From Candidatus Gordonibacter avicola (GTDB lineage: Bacteria > Actinomycetota > Coriobacteriia > Coriobacteriales > Eggerthellaceae): DNA of 64,000 nucleotides. The notes beneath the pieces were generated by a model. That model saw only the letters and a program-made list of their open reading frames with translations, was not told where the DNA came from and ran no database searches. This document shows positions 16,889 through 26,241 of the stretch, piece after piece. Position 1 is the first letter of the stretch; each line of letters starts with the position of its first letter. A program made the translations under genes and the position numbers. The stretch covers positions 1 to 64,000 of the forward strand of contig DXGM01000022.1 of NCBI GenBank assembly GCA_019113915.1, given 5' to 3'.

Positions 16889-17332
16889 ATGACACAGAAG
16901 TACACACGCATTTTCGCAGCGCTTGACGGGGCTTCGACGCAGGAGGCGGTGGCTGACCGCGCTCTTTCGCTTGCGGCCGACAATGGGGCGCATCTTTTGT
17001 TTGGGCATGTAGTTGACTCGGTTCCTAATGAGATGAACGGGGCCGATTACCAGGCCTTATGCGCCGAACGTCTGAAGCTTCTTGAGCAGGAGCTTGCTCC
17101 CACGCTCGCCCGTGCGCGTGAAGACGCACGCATCCCCTCGGTTGACGTGCGTGTAGCTGCCGGGCGCGTGGCCGACACACTCATGGAGGAACTTGCGCAA
17201 CCCTTCAACCCCGACCTCGTGGTGTGCGGCGAGCGCGGCCTGTCCAACATCAAGTACGCCTTCGTGGGCAGTGTGTCCACGTTCCTTATCAGAAACATGC
17301 GCTGCGACGTGCTGGTGGTGAAGCAGGACTAG
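16889..17332 (+). CDS. universal stress protein (UspA family)
   Basis: This 147-residue protein has the UspA fold pattern. It opens with TRIFAALDGASTQEAVADRA and ends with LVVCGERGLSNIKYAFVGSV. The latter contains the G-x2-G-x9-G-S ATP-binding motif of the nucleotide-binding class of Usp proteins. These are cytoplasmic stress proteins of loosely defined role. It stands alone, followed by a GC-rich hairpin at 17414-17447. Confidence 0.93.
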   Translation: MTQKYTRIFAALDGASTQEAVADRALSLAADNGAHLLFGHVVDSVPNEMNGADYQALCAERLKLLEQELAPTLARAREDARIPSVDVRVAAGRVADTLMEELAQPFNPDLVVCGERGLSNIKYAFVGSVSTFLIRNMRCDVLVVKQD

Positions 17333-17413
17333 CTTCCTGCGCTCCGCCGCCCGCCGAGTGCGCCGCTCCCGCCGGGTGCGTCACGCGCCGCTCCCGGCCC
17401 TCCCACAAACGCC

Positions 17414-17447
17414 GACGCGCCGCCTGCGGAGGTGCGGGCGGCGCGTC
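17414..17447. terminator. GC-rich hairpin between convergent genes
   Basis: Perfect 11-base arms (GACGCGCCGCC and complement) around a 12-base loop lie between the rightward usp gene and the leftward napH-like gene. There is no T-run on either side, so it may act as a two-way or Rho-linked terminator. Confidence 0.4.
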
Positions 17448-17478
17448 ATGGGGAGGGAGGGATGTGGTCGAAGCCGCT

Positions 17479-18468
17479 TTAGCGTTGCTGAGCGACCTCG
17501 TCCACGCTGTCAAGCGCGGGCGTTCCTTCCGAGGAACGTTTGCGCGGCAGCAGCGGGAGGGAAATGGCGTGCGCGGGGCAGGCCTCAACACACGCGCGGC
17601 ACTTCGTGCACTCGCTCCAGTTGGCACCCAGCTCAGGATGCCGCGGATCGATGCCCTCGGTGCACACGGTGGCGCACGTTCCACACGTGGCGCCCTTGGA
17701 GGTTTCCAGACACGCGCTCTCATCCACCGCCGGGCGGAACGTGCGGTTTGCCTTGCCAATAAGGCTCATGAAGGCCGAAAGCGGGCACAACTTCGAGCAC
17801 CACTTGCGGAAAAATACCACTTCCACCAGCAGTAATGCGGGAATAACCACCACTGACCACGTCACGTCGCCGTTCGAGAACAGCAGCATGACCAACAAAA
17901 TAGTAGCGAAGGTAAGTCCGATAGGGCACACAAGGCAGAATACGGGGAAGCCAAAGATGGCCGCCGAAAGCAGCGCGCCGCCCAGCACGAAGTGGCGCGA
18001 ATCCACCGCACCGCGCTTCTCGCGGCACGAGGCGCAGCCGGAGCCCTTCGACAGGAGCGCCTTCTCGCTCGCGGACAGGGGAGCCACTGCGGCGTCACTC
18101 GTCGTCGCAGTGGCAGCCCCCACCGCGCCACCCGCGTCCTCACCCGAACCGGTAGTTTTTCCCTTGCTGAACAACCCGCGCAGTTTCGACACGATGGGCA
18201 CGGGGCACACCCAGGCGCAAAACGCCCGGCCGAGTACGACGATGGCTGCCACGGCAATGACCAGCGATATCACCGCTTGCGGTACGATGGACTTTGATGC
18301 CAGCATGGCGGCCAAAGCGCCCAGCGGGCACAGCAGCGACACGTCGGCCCAGCCGATGGCCGAAAGCGTTCCCACGCCGGTGTTCAGGTAAAACCCCACC
18401 GCGATAACCGCCATGACGGCGAGTGGAATAACAACGCGCAGCGTTTTTGCTTTCATGGTGTTCCTCAC
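17479..18468 (-). CDS. NapH-like membrane-bound [4Fe-4S] protein
   Basis: This 329-residue protein has about five membrane segments with paired Cys motifs of the NapH/CcoG class (FCAWVCPVPIVSKLRG, FCLVCPIGL, KWCSKLCPLSAFMSL). Two ferredoxin-type [4Fe-4S] motifs follow near the C-terminus (CGTCATVCTEGIDPRHP, CTKCRACVEACPAHA). Such proteins pass electrons from menaquinol to periplasmic partners. An Ala/Thr/Ser-rich linker at about residues 105-135 is unusual. It overlaps the upstream napG-like gene by four bases (GTGA), or starts at an ATG at 18456. It ends a four-gene leftward operon (20694 to 17479) with no catalytic subunit inside it. Confidence 0.88.
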   Translation of the reverse strand: MRNTMKAKTLRVVIPLAVMAVIAVGFYLNTGVGTLSAIGWADVSLLCPLGALAAMLASKSIVPQAVISLVIAVAAIVVLGRAFCAWVCPVPIVSKLRGLFSKGKTTGSGEDAGGAVGAATATTSDAAVAPLSASEKALLSKGSGCASCREKRGAVDSRHFVLGGALLSAAIFGFPVFCLVCPIGLTFATILLVMLLFSNGDVTWSVVVIPALLLVEVVFFRKWCSKLCPLSAFMSLIGKANRTFRPAVDESACLETSKGATCGTCATVCTEGIDPRHPELGANWSECTKCRACVEACPAHAISLPLLPRKRSSEGTPALDSVDEVAQQR

Positions 18469-19133
18469 CGCCCTTCTTCGTACGGCTCAATAACGATGGC
18501 CCGTCGGTTCGTTCCCTGCGAGATTGATCCGTTTTGCAGCGACACGCACACGCTTTCGCACGCGCCGCAGCCGTTGCAGGGGTCCTCAATGACGTAAGGG
18601 CGATTGGCCTCGTCAAGCCCCATGGCTTCATAGGGGCACGCGTCGTAGCAGAACCGGCACCCGGTTAGTTTGTAGGCCAGGCACAAATCCCGATTTAGCA
18701 CGGCCTTGCCCAAGATGGTGGTTTCCGGCGTGGCGTCCACCGGCAGTTTCAGCGCCTCGGTGGGGCACACCTTCACGCACAACGGCTCGCCGCCGTTCGC
18801 CTCTTTACACCAGTCGCACCACGACTGGGAAAACTTCAGCGTGGGAGTGCGCATTCCCAGAATGCCGTCTTCAATGTGCGCCGGTTGAATGATGTCGTGC
18901 GGACATATTTCGAAGCACTTCTCGCAGCGGATGCAGGCCGACATCAGGTGTTCCTCGTCCTGACCTCCCGGCGGTCGAACGAGTGGCGTGCTGCCCACAA
19001 ACGTGAGGCCGCCCAGTCCCAGCATGACGGCAGCGCCGCCCACACCCAGGCAGAGCGTCCTGCGCGTCATGCCTGCATACGTCTTCTCGCTTGCGCGCTC
19101 GGCAGGGCGCTCGTTGTTATGCTCCGGCTCCAT
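18465..19133 (-). CDS. NapG-like periplasmic ferredoxin (Tat signal)
   Basis: This 222-residue protein has a twin-arginine-type leader (GMTRRTLCLGVGGAAVMLGL) and four [4Fe-4S] motifs: CIRCEKCFEICPHDII, CDWCKEANGGEPLCVKVCP, CRFCYDACPYEAM, and CNGCGACESVCVS. This matches NapG/MauM-type electron carriers that work with a NapH partner, which is encoded next. It would move electrons from the quinol pool through NapH to a Tat-exported reductase. The start at 19133 has GGAGG upstream and overlaps the torD-like gene by 17 bases, so the operon is tightly coupled. Confidence 0.9.
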   Translation of the reverse strand: MEPEHNNERPAERASEKTYAGMTRRTLCLGVGGAAVMLGLGGLTFVGSTPLVRPPGGQDEEHLMSACIRCEKCFEICPHDIIQPAHIEDGILGMRTPTLKFSQSWCDWCKEANGGEPLCVKVCPTEALKLPVDATPETTILGKAVLNRDLCLAYKLTGCRFCYDACPYEAMGLDEANRPYVIEDPCNGCGACESVCVSLQNGSISQGTNRRAIVIEPYEEGR

Positions 19134-19893
19134 CCGGGCTCACCTCCGTCGCCTCGTCGCAGTGGCATTCGTCCTCGTCATCGGCCAGTACCTCGTCGAA
19201 GAAGGCGCGCTCGGCTTCCAGATACCCTTCCGCCAGCGAAGCGAGGCCACGGTAGAAGTCGGTCTTGGCGAACGTGCGCATGTCGGCGGCCAGCTGGGGA
19301 ACCCAGGGCGTGAGGTGCGCGCGCAAGAATTCTTCCTGTGCGGACAACAGCTCCACGGCCCCTTCCTCATCGGCGGCCTCAAGGCGCTCCGCCGCGCGGT
19401 TGGCCATGACCTGCATGTACTCCAGCTCAAGCGCCAGATGATCTTCGCCGTCGTGCCACGAATCCTGCTTGGCCAGCCCGGCTGCGCGGTAGATGGCGAG
19501 CACCTGGTCGCGCGCCTCCTGCATGAGCAGGCGCTTCTCGGAGGTGTACACGCTCTCGTAAGGGTAGGCCGCCGAGTGCGCGGAAAGCCCCTTCGCCACA
19601 ATGCCATTGCCAATGAACGTGCGCGTGTAGTCCACGGCCAGGTCAAGCACCGTGCTCTCGCGCGACCCGCTCAAATAGCGGGCGATGAGGCGATACCCCT
19701 CGTCCAGGTTCTCAGTGCCCGTGGAGGCGGGGAAGCGCATCTGCTCCAACTCACCGAGGTACGCCTCGTCCACCTCCACGCGGAACAGGCGCGAAAGGAA
19801 ACCGTAGGCCGCCGCGCGCTGACGGCATGCTGCGGCAAGGTCGTGCAGAAGATCGGATTCGGCCACAGGTGCGGCACTCGTAGGTTCAGTCAT
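19117..19893 (-). CDS. TorD/DmsD-family chaperone
   Basis: This 258-residue cytoplasmic protein is a molybdoenzyme maturation chaperone. The family pattern PYESVYTSEKRLLMQ lies near residue 107, followed by the acidic helix HLALELEYMQVMANRA and a C-terminal helix pair. Such proteins bind the Tat signal and apo-form of a DMSO-reductase-family enzyme until its cofactor is inserted. It lies between a two-winged-helix-like gene and the napG-like gene. The enzyme it serves is not in its operon; nearby candidates are the MopB protein at 23324 and the DmsA-like one at 62846. Confidence 0.88.
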   Translation of the reverse strand: MTEPTSAAPVAESDLLHDLAAACRQRAAAYGFLSRLFRVEVDEAYLGELEQMRFPASTGTENLDEGYRLIARYLSGSRESTVLDLAVDYTRTFIGNGIVAKGLSAHSAAYPYESVYTSEKRLLMQEARDQVLAIYRAAGLAKQDSWHDGEDHLALELEYMQVMANRAAERLEAADEEGAVELLSAQEEFLRAHLTPWVPQLAADMRTFAKTDFYRGLASLAEGYLEAERAFFDEVLADDEDECHCDEATEVSPDGAGA

Positions 19894-19905
19894 GGAAGTT
19901 GCCTT

Positions 19906-20694
19906 TCAGTTGGTGTGCGTGGGTTGGTCGGTTTCGACGAGCAGGGCCAAGCCTTCGCGCCCCACTTCGGTGATATGCCAGGTCTTGTTCCACTGGAGAG
20001 CCCCACACTTGTCAAGCAGGTCAACGAAGTACGAGGCGTAGAAGCGCGGCTCCTGCACCAGGGGGTCATCGTCTACTGCCTCGCCCAGTGCGGGTACGGT
20101 AGCGCCTTCCTCGGTTGCGCACAGTTCAAGAATGCGCTGGAAAATGGGGAGGTAGCGCGCCTCGGTGACGAACAGGTCGCGCATGCGGCGCGCGGGATTG
20201 TCGGCGTCAAGCACGTCCTTGCCGACAGAGGTGGTCACCCACGAGAGTTCGGGCGCCTTGGCAGCCTCCAGGTATTCGATGCCGTCCACCACGATGGTTC
20301 GCGGCTCAGCCGGGGCCGCGGGATCTGCACCTTCGGGCACAATGCGCTCAAGGGCGCCTGCCTTTTCCAGGTGGGTGCAGAGGCTCGCGCTCGAGAACAC
20401 GGAGAAGTCGCCGGCGCGCAACTCGTCAACAAACGCGTCAACCTCAGAAGCGGTGTGGGGTTCAACGCACAGCGACAGAATGCCCAGCAGCGTGGCGCGG
20501 TGCGGGGCCATGCGCGCGAACAAATCGTGCGTGCGCTCTTCGGCCGTACGCTCGTCGCGAATGACGACGGGCGGCGCATCGGGTTCCGGTACCGGTTCTG
20601 CGTCGGTTGGGTTTTCGGTGGGAGTAAGATCTTCGAAATCGTCATCGAAATCGAATTCGATGGGGGGATTATAAGGTGAAGTGTCGCGTTCCAT
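19906..20694 (-). CDS. hypothetical protein with two winged-helix-like regions
   Basis: This 262-residue protein is acidic at its start (EFDFDDDFEDL). It contains two regions that read like winged helices: residues about 60-110 (LLGILSLCVEPHTASEVDAF through LEKAGALERIV) and about 180-250 (LPIFQRILELCATEEGATVP through LLDKCGALQWNKTWHITEVG). It is likely a DNA- or protein-binding component and heads the torD-napG-napH operon, so it could be a local regulator or a chaperone partner. I place the start at 20694, where GAGAGG lies six bases upstream. I know of no named family. Confidence 0.7.
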   Translation of the reverse strand: MERDTSPYNPPIEFDFDDDFEDLTPTENPTDAEPVPEPDAPPVVIRDERTAEERTHDLFARMAPHRATLLGILSLCVEPHTASEVDAFVDELRAGDFSVFSSASLCTHLEKAGALERIVPEGADPAAPAEPRTIVVDGIEYLEAAKAPELSWVTTSVGKDVLDADNPARRMRDLFVTEARYLPIFQRILELCATEEGATVPALGEAVDDDPLVQEPRFYASYFVDLLDKCGALQWNKTWHITEVGREGLALLVETDQPTHTN

Positions 20695-20853
20695 GAAAGG
20701 CCTCTCAGACAATGTTGCGTTCAGATGTCGTGCATGCGCACGCTAAGCCTCACCCCTGAGACTCATCTTTTGCAACATTGTCCGCATGGCAAAGCCTCCA
20801 CGCGGTTTCCCCGCGGCGCATTATAGGCCAGCCCGCCCCGAGTGTAAAGCCTG

Positions 20854-20900
20854 TTGTCATCCTGAGCGAAGGCGCGAAGCGCCTACGCTCAGGATGACAA
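20854..20900. repeat. REP-like hairpin (TGTCATCCTGAGCG type)
   Basis: Fifteen-base perfect arms (TTGTCATCCTGAGCG and complement) enclose a 17-base GC-rich loop that can pair with itself. The arm sequence is the common TGTCATCCTGAGCG dispersed repeat seen in many bacterial genomes. It lies between two divergent genes, upstream of the ferredoxin gene at 20987. Confidence 0.75.
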
Positions 20901-20986
20901 GGGGCATTCCTCCCGTGCCCTCTTCCCCTTCCAAGAAAAACCGCTATACTCATGCGCTGCAAGGGGGTAGACGAGAAAGGGCGCTT

Positions 20987-22183
20987 ATGCCATCCGCATA
21001 CACCATGTTCGGTCTACTCGAAAAAATTGATAGTCCTTACATCACGGTCCATCGCGACCGCTGCGTTGCCGTACGCAACCGCAATGCCACCTGCGCACGC
21101 TGCGCCACTGCCTGCGTATCCGGGTGCCTCTCCATCAAAGACGGCGCATTTGCCGTGGCTCCCGAGAAGTGCATCGGGTGCGGAACCTGCGCCACCGTGT
21201 GCCCCACCTGCGCACTTGAGACGCGTCACCCCGAGGACAAGGAACTCTACCGCCAGTGTATGGATGCCCTGCGGGAACACGACGGGCACGTGGTCATCGC
21301 GTGCGACAAGATGCTTGCCGCGGCTGAGGGCCGCTTCGACCCGGCGAAAGTTGTGGGCGTCACCTGCCTGGGGCGCGTGGAGGAAAGCCTCATTGCTATG
21401 CTGGCCGCCAACGGCGCGCAGCGTGTCACGCTTGTGCAAGCTCAGTGCCCCACCTGCGACTATGCTGCCAGCATCGATACGGCGCGCGCGGTGTGCGCGT
21501 CGGCCAACACGCTGCTTGAAGCGTGGGGGAGCAGCACGCGGGCCGACGTCGTGGAGAAGCTGCCGGCCTCGCTGCGCCTCGATCAGCCGCTGGGCTACGA
21601 CGCTCGCCGTCGCGAAACGCTTGCGCACCTGCGCGATGAGGCGGCGCGCATCGCCGGCATTGCGGCGGTGGCTGCCGTGGCGGGGGAGGCGGTCGCTCCC
21701 GGCGAGGACGAACTGCTCACACAGCAGCGCTATACGAAGGTGAACGAGCAGGGCGTGTTGCCGCAGTTTGTGCCTGGACGCCGCAAGCGCCTGGTCAAAG
21801 CGCTGGAAAGTCACGGTGCGCCGCAGGCAAGCTCCGTGGTCACGCGCCTGTGGGGTCAGGTGACCGTCGATGCCGACCGGTGCACCTCGTGCCGCATGTG
21901 CGCGACGTTCTGCCCGACGGGTGCCCTGCGCACCTGCGACAACAATGGTGTGTGGGGCTTGGAGCATCGTCCCGGCTTGTGCGTGAAGTGTGGCTGCTGC
22001 GTGGATGTGTGCCCGAAGGATGCCCTCAGTCTGGCCGACGAAGTGCCTGCGGAAAGCCTCGTGGCGGATACGTGGACGCGCTTCAATCTGAAGCCGCCCG
22101 CGGCGGTGCCCAATCAGCCTCATTCCATCAAAAACGCCCTGCAGGAACTGCTCGGCAGCACCAACATCAACGACCGCTGTTAG
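20987..22183 (+). CDS. polyferredoxin with central FlpD-like domain
   Basis: This 398-residue cytoplasmic iron-sulfur protein has two ferredoxin modules at the N-terminus (CARCATACVSGCLS, CIGCGTCATVCPTCALE) and two at the C-terminus (CTSCRMCATFCPTGAL, CVKCGCCVDVCPKDAL). The centre (about residues 105-160; VIACDKML, VGVTCLGRVEESLIAMLAAN, CPTCDYAASI) resembles the FlpD/MvhD-type hydrogenase iron-sulfur subunit that links electron-bifurcating complexes. A paralogue with the same layout lies at 30557-31798. The start at 20987 has GAGAAAGGG upstream. Its stop codon overlaps that of the convergent LysR gene by four bases (TTAG). A role in passing electrons to nearby reductases is inference. Confidence 0.85.
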   Translation: MPSAYTMFGLLEKIDSPYITVHRDRCVAVRNRNATCARCATACVSGCLSIKDGAFAVAPEKCIGCGTCATVCPTCALETRHPEDKELYRQCMDALREHDGHVVIACDKMLAAAEGRFDPAKVVGVTCLGRVEESLIAMLAANGAQRVTLVQAQCPTCDYAASIDTARAVCASANTLLEAWGSSTRADVVEKLPASLRLDQPLGYDARRRETLAHLRDEAARIAGIAAVAAVAGEAVAPGEDELLTQQRYTKVNEQGVLPQFVPGRRKRLVKALESHGAPQASSVVTRLWGQVTVDADRCTSCRMCATFCPTGALRTCDNNGVWGLEHRPGLCVKCGCCVDVCPKDALSLADEVPAESLVADTWTRFNLKPPAAVPNQPHSIKNALQELLGSTNINDRC

Positions 22184-23154
22184 AGCGCGGCCTCGGCGGC
22201 TCCGGCGGCTCCGGCTCCTTCGGCAGCCCCAGCCGCCCCACCCGCGGCCCGAAACTTCTCAGACTCCTCGCGCAGCGCGTCGACGAACCGCTGCGTCGCC
22301 TCGGTGCGCGGAGAGCTGCGAAACACCACATAAAAGGGGAACTGCGCGTCCGCTTCCTCAAAGCGCAAGACGCGATGGGAGCTGTACGACATCTGCTGCT
22401 TCTGCAGCGATTCCTCCACCATCAAAATGCTGTCACCCACATCTATCAGGGGAAACTCCTGCATCGTTTGCAAGCGCACCGATTCGTACAGCGGCCGCGA
22501 GCCGTGGCGCTCCAACAGGGTGTGCGCCAGTTTCGCGCCGGCAATGAAGTACGACCCGGCAGGTGCCAGCATCTTTTGGCGGTTGAGATCCTTCAGCGAA
22601 AGCGTGTCCTTCTTCGCCAAAGGGTGGTCGGGGTCCATGATGGCCACCAGGGGGTCATCGAACAGGTGAAGGCGCTCCACGCCGGGTGGCAGTGGGTCGT
22701 CGGGGTCCAAAATGGTGAACGCCACGTCCACTTCGCCCGATGCCACCAGGTCGCAAAACGGGCGGTCGCTCGCGTTGTTGTACACGAGGTGCAGGTGCTC
22801 GTCGGTGCTTTTCAGCGTGCGCGCGATGGCGTTAATGAATCCCACAATATTTATGTTGAGGTACAACCCACCCACTGACAAGGGCGGATGCGCCTTCTTC
22901 ATCTCGGCGATGCGGCGCAGCGCGTGGTCGTGTGCCTCAATGATGGAAAGCGCCTCTTCAAACAGCACGCTCCCCTCGGGCGTGAGGCGCACCTGCACGC
23001 TCGATCGCGCCAACAGTTCCGCGCCGCACTCCTTCTCCAGCGCGAGCACGTGCTTGCTCAAGGCAGACTGAGAGATGTTGAGCGTGCGGGCGGCCTTGCT
23101 GAAATTCAGGCACTGCGCCAACTCAACGAACTCCTCCAAATGCGAAAGCTGCAT
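22180..23154 (-). CDS. LysR-family transcriptional regulator
   Basis: This 324-residue regulator has the LysR winged helix at the N-terminus (MQLSHLEEFVELAQCLNFSK, then AARTLNISQSALSKHVLALE) and an effector-binding domain of usual length. The C-terminus ends in an odd Gly/Ala/Glu-rich tail of about 25 residues. The start at 23154 has GGAGGGGA upstream; a longer frame to 23238 has no such site. It is divergent from the MopB operon at 23324, with a perfect LysR-type dyad between them at 23192-23212. It therefore probably controls that operon in response to the enzyme's substrate. Confidence 0.95.
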   Translation of the reverse strand: MQLSHLEEFVELAQCLNFSKAARTLNISQSALSKHVLALEKECGAELLARSSVQVRLTPEGSVLFEEALSIIEAHDHALRRIAEMKKAHPPLSVGGLYLNINIVGFINAIARTLKSTDEHLHLVYNNASDRPFCDLVASGEVDVAFTILDPDDPLPPGVERLHLFDDPLVAIMDPDHPLAKKDTLSLKDLNRQKMLAPAGSYFIAGAKLAHTLLERHGSRPLYESVRLQTMQEFPLIDVGDSILMVEESLQKQQMSYSSHRVLRFEEADAQFPFYVVFRSSPRTEATQRFVDALREESEKFRAAGGAAGAAEGAGAAGAAEAAL

Positions 23155-23191
23155 AGTGCCGTCCCCTCCCCTGGGATTGAAATCGCATAAA

Positions 23192-23212
23192 GCTATTCCG
23201 TTGTGGAATAGC
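23192..23212. promoter_or_regulatory. LysR-type operator (T-N11-A dyad)
   Basis: A perfect 8-5-8 inverted repeat, GCTATTCC-GTTGT-GGAATAGC, lies between the divergent LysR and MopB genes. It contains the T-N11-A spacing (T at 23196, A at 23208) expected of LysR boxes. Confidence 0.75.
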
Positions 23213-23323
23213 AGGCTGCCATTTAATCGCTTCTGCATGCTTCATGCGCTCAGTACACTGGCCCTGATGAGCGTTCATCAAATGTACCCGAAGGTGTTTT
23301 TTGATGCAAGCAGAGGAGGGGGA

Positions 23324-26239
23324 ATGAAACAACTGAAGTGCACGCGCCGTACCTTTCTGAAGACCGCTGCCGCCACGAGCGTTGCCCTGGGATTGACGAG
23401 TGCTGGGGCTCCCGTCGCATTGGCCGAGGGAAACGCCACGCAGGCTGCGGGCGACGTGCAGAAGATCAGGACGCACTGCCGTGCATGCGGCAAAATGGAG
23501 TGCGCCATCTGGGCATGGGTCCAAGACGGCCGCGTCATCGACCTCACCGGCGATGAAAGCGCCATCTCGAGCCGAGGCCACATCTGCGCGAAGGGCAAGT
23601 CGGCCATGCAGGCGTTGTACCATCCCGATCGCGTTCGTTATCCCATGAAGCGTACGAACCCCAAGGGCGAGGACCCGGGTTGGGTGCGTATCAGCTGGGA
23701 CGAAGCACTTGAACTGGGCGCCAAGGGCTTCCAAGAAGTCATCGACAAGTACGGCGGACCGGCCATCAAGTCGCTGCACGGCACCAGCCGCATCACCAGC
23801 TACGGCTCCATGCTGTTCGGCTACTACGTGGGCAGCCCCAACGGCGGTTGCACCGCAGGTCAGGTGTGCAAAGGCCCCCGTACCGAGGCGGGCGCGCTCA
23901 CGTGCTTCCCGGCACACTGGGTGTCGCTGAACGAGGGCTGCAAAGTGTTCTTCCAGTGGGGCACCAACCAGGAAGTGTCCAACTACGACAACGCGAACCG
24001 CGTGACCGTAGACTCCCAGGTGAATGCCCGCAAGTCCATCTGCGTTGGCCCGCGTCTGCAGAACCTGGGCAAGGAGTGCGACATCAAGGTGCACCTCCGC
24101 CCCGGCACTGACGACGCGTTCGGCATGGGTATGCTCAACATCATCGTGAACGAGATGAAGACCTATGACGAAATGTTCGCCAAGAAGTGGACCGACGGCC
24201 CCTTCCTGTTTGTGGAAGAGCTTGAGCCCACACCGTTCGACTGGCAGGCTAACCTGGACAACCAGGGGTATCCGCTCACGGTGAAGACGCGCCTTCTGAA
24301 GGAATCCGACGTGAAGGAAGGCGGCAGCGTCCGTCGCTTCATGGTGTGGGACAAGAAGGGCAACCGTCTGACCTGGTTCGATTTCGAGACCGGCCTGTGG
24401 GAAGGCGAGACGGAGTACATCAAGCCCACCAAGATGACGAAGATTGGCGAGGGCGAGGACTGGTGCGGTGGCTTCCTGCCCGAGGAAAACGGTTTCTCGA
24501 CGGGTATTGATCCCGCGCTTGACGGCGAGTACGAGGTTACGCTCAAGGACGGCCGCAAGGTGTCCGCAACGCCCACGTTTAAGCTGTTCACCGACGGTTT
24601 GGCCGAGTGGACGCCCGAGCGTGTTGCCGAGCACTGCGAGATTGACGTGGAGTCGCTGCGCGAGGCGGCCCAGGAGTACGGCTGCGAACTCATGCAGGGC
24701 GGCATCCAGTACCAGCTGGCCCTTGAGCACGCGGGCAACGCCATCCAGGCCACGCGCATCCCGCTTATCCTGTCGGCCCTCACGGGCAACCTGGATACGC
24801 CGGGCGGCAACCGCGGCGGCGAGACGGTGCACTACCTGTACAACTGCTTCTTCAGCTACGTTACCCCCTTTGGCGCGCCCATGCAGGATCCGGCGCTGCG
24901 CGCGAAGGTGGCCGGCGGCGACAAGTTCCCGCTGCTGCCGTTCTTCCAGACCATTGGTGGTGCGGCGTTCCATCACGACCAGACGTCCGCCACGGACATG
25001 ATCCTCACGGGCAAGCCGTATCCCATCCGTGCCATGATTTCGGCCACGGGCTCGCATCATCACTCCGGCAACGCGAACCGTAACTGGGAGGCGTTCAAGT
25101 CGCTTGACTTCTACTGGGCGGCTGAGCTCTGGCATTCGCCCACGGTGGAGCTGGCCGACGTGCTGGTTCCCGCCTGCCATTTCCTGGAAATTGACACGCT
25201 GCGCATCTCGCAGGGTGCGGAAAGCGGCTTCGGCGCGCAGGTGGCCGTGGTGCCGCCGCAAGGCGAGGCGAAGTGGGACACCATCCAGATTATCCAGCTG
25301 TGCAAGAAGATGGGTATTCCCTGGTGGCCGACCAGCGCTGAGACGGCGCCGCCGTTCTGGCCGAAGGAATGGCTGGACATCCAGTGGCCCGACGAGCAGC
25401 AGGTGAACGAGATGTCCATCTTCCACTCGACGCACGGCATGCAGATTCCGGGCCCCGAGGGCAAGAAGCTGGAGTTCAAGGACTGGGACGACTTCAAAGA
25501 GCAGTGGCAGGAACACGGCCAGTGGGACCTCCGCGAGGTGACGCCCATCGGTTACTACCGCCGCCACATGCTGGGCTACATGCGCAAGGACGGTCTGCCC
25601 GGTTGGGAGACGCCCACGACGAAGTTCGAGTTGTGGTCGACGCTGCTTGAGACGTATCACCCCGGCGAGCAGCTGCCCGTGGTGCGCGAGCCTGTCGAGA
25701 GCCCGTACTCCACGCCTGATGTGGCCGAAGAGTACCCGATCATCCTCACCTCCGGCCGCCGCATCCCCGTGTTCTTCCACAGCGAAGGCCGCCAGCAGCC
25801 CTTTGCCCGCGAGCAAGCGGTGGTGCCCACGTTCCAGATCAACCCCGAAACGGCGAAGGAACTGGGCATCGAGCAGGGCGACTGGTGCTGGATCGAGTCG
25901 CGCCGCGGCAAGATTCGCCAGGTGGCCGACTTGTTCTACGGCATTGCGCCCGGCGTGGTTGAGGCTGACCACGGTTGGTGGTTCCCCGAGCTGCCCGCGC
26001 CGACGCACGGCTACAACCTGAGTAACATCAACTGCCTGGTTGACGACACGGCCCAAGATCCCATCAGCGGCGCCACCACGCTGCGCGCCTACCTGGTGAA
26101 GATCTACAAGGCCACGCCCGAGAACTGCCCGAATGGTGTGGTGATTCCCTGCGCCGACGAGGATGGCACGCCCATCATCACCGACGCGAACGACCCGCGC
26201 CTGAAGGCTTGGATGCCCGTGAAATCCGAGGAGGTGTAA
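23324..26239 (+). CDS. Tat-exported molybdopterin oxidoreductase, acetylene hydratase/catechol dehydroxylase-like branch
   Basis: This 971-residue DMSO-reductase-family catalytic subunit has a twin-arginine leader (TRRTFLKTAAATSVALGL), an N-terminal [4Fe-4S] site (CRACGKMEC with a fourth Cys in SSRGHICAKGK), and molybdopterin-binding domains. A Cys-containing stretch near residue 185 (SPNGGCTAGQVCKGPRTEAG) probably provides the metal ligand. The C-terminal part (EADHGWWFPELP, ... DPISGATTLRAYLVKIYK) resembles the acetylene hydratase, transhydroxylase and catechol dehydroxylase branch rather than DmsA or NarG. The start at 23324 has GAGGAGGGGG upstream. The ferredoxin and membrane-anchor genes follow directly. 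The substrate cannot be read from sequence; a phenolic or other reducible organic compound is a fair guess. Confidence 0.88.
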   Translation: MKQLKCTRRTFLKTAAATSVALGLTSAGAPVALAEGNATQAAGDVQKIRTHCRACGKMECAIWAWVQDGRVIDLTGDESAISSRGHICAKGKSAMQALYHPDRVRYPMKRTNPKGEDPGWVRISWDEALELGAKGFQEVIDKYGGPAIKSLHGTSRITSYGSMLFGYYVGSPNGGCTAGQVCKGPRTEAGALTCFPAHWVSLNEGCKVFFQWGTNQEVSNYDNANRVTVDSQVNARKSICVGPRLQNLGKECDIKVHLRPGTDDAFGMGMLNIIVNEMKTYDEMFAKKWTDGPFLFVEELEPTPFDWQANLDNQGYPLTVKTRLLKESDVKEGGSVRRFMVWDKKGNRLTWFDFETGLWEGETEYIKPTKMTKIGEGEDWCGGFLPEENGFSTGIDPALDGEYEVTLKDGRKVSATPTFKLFTDGLAEWTPERVAEHCEIDVESLREAAQEYGCELMQGGIQYQLALEHAGNAIQATRIPLILSALTGNLDTPGGNRGGETVHYLYNCFFSYVTPFGAPMQDPALRAKVAGGDKFPLLPFFQTIGGAAFHHDQTSATDMILTGKPYPIRAMISATGSHHHSGNANRNWEAFKSLDFYWAAELWHSPTVELADVLVPACHFLEIDTLRISQGAESGFGAQVAVVPPQGEAKWDTIQIIQLCKKMGIPWWPTSAETAPPFWPKEWLDIQWPDEQQVNEMSIFHSTHGMQIPGPEGKKLEFKDWDDFKEQWQEHGQWDLREVTPIGYYRRHMLGYMRKDGLPGWETPTTKFELWSTLLETYHPGEQLPVVREPVESPYSTPDVAEEYPIILTSGRRIPVFFHSEGRQQPFAREQAVVPTFQINPETAKELGIEQGDWCWIESRRGKIRQVADLFYGIAPGVVEADHGWWFPELPAPTHGYNLSNINCLVDDTAQDPISGATTLRAYLVKIYKATPENCPNGVVIPCADEDGTPIITDANDPRLKAWMPVKSEEV

Positions 26240-26241
26240 GC

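Noticed and set aside
23123..26056. 977-codon open frame antisense to the MopB gene
   Set aside because: It shadows a certain gene; codon bias and motifs belong to the plus strand.
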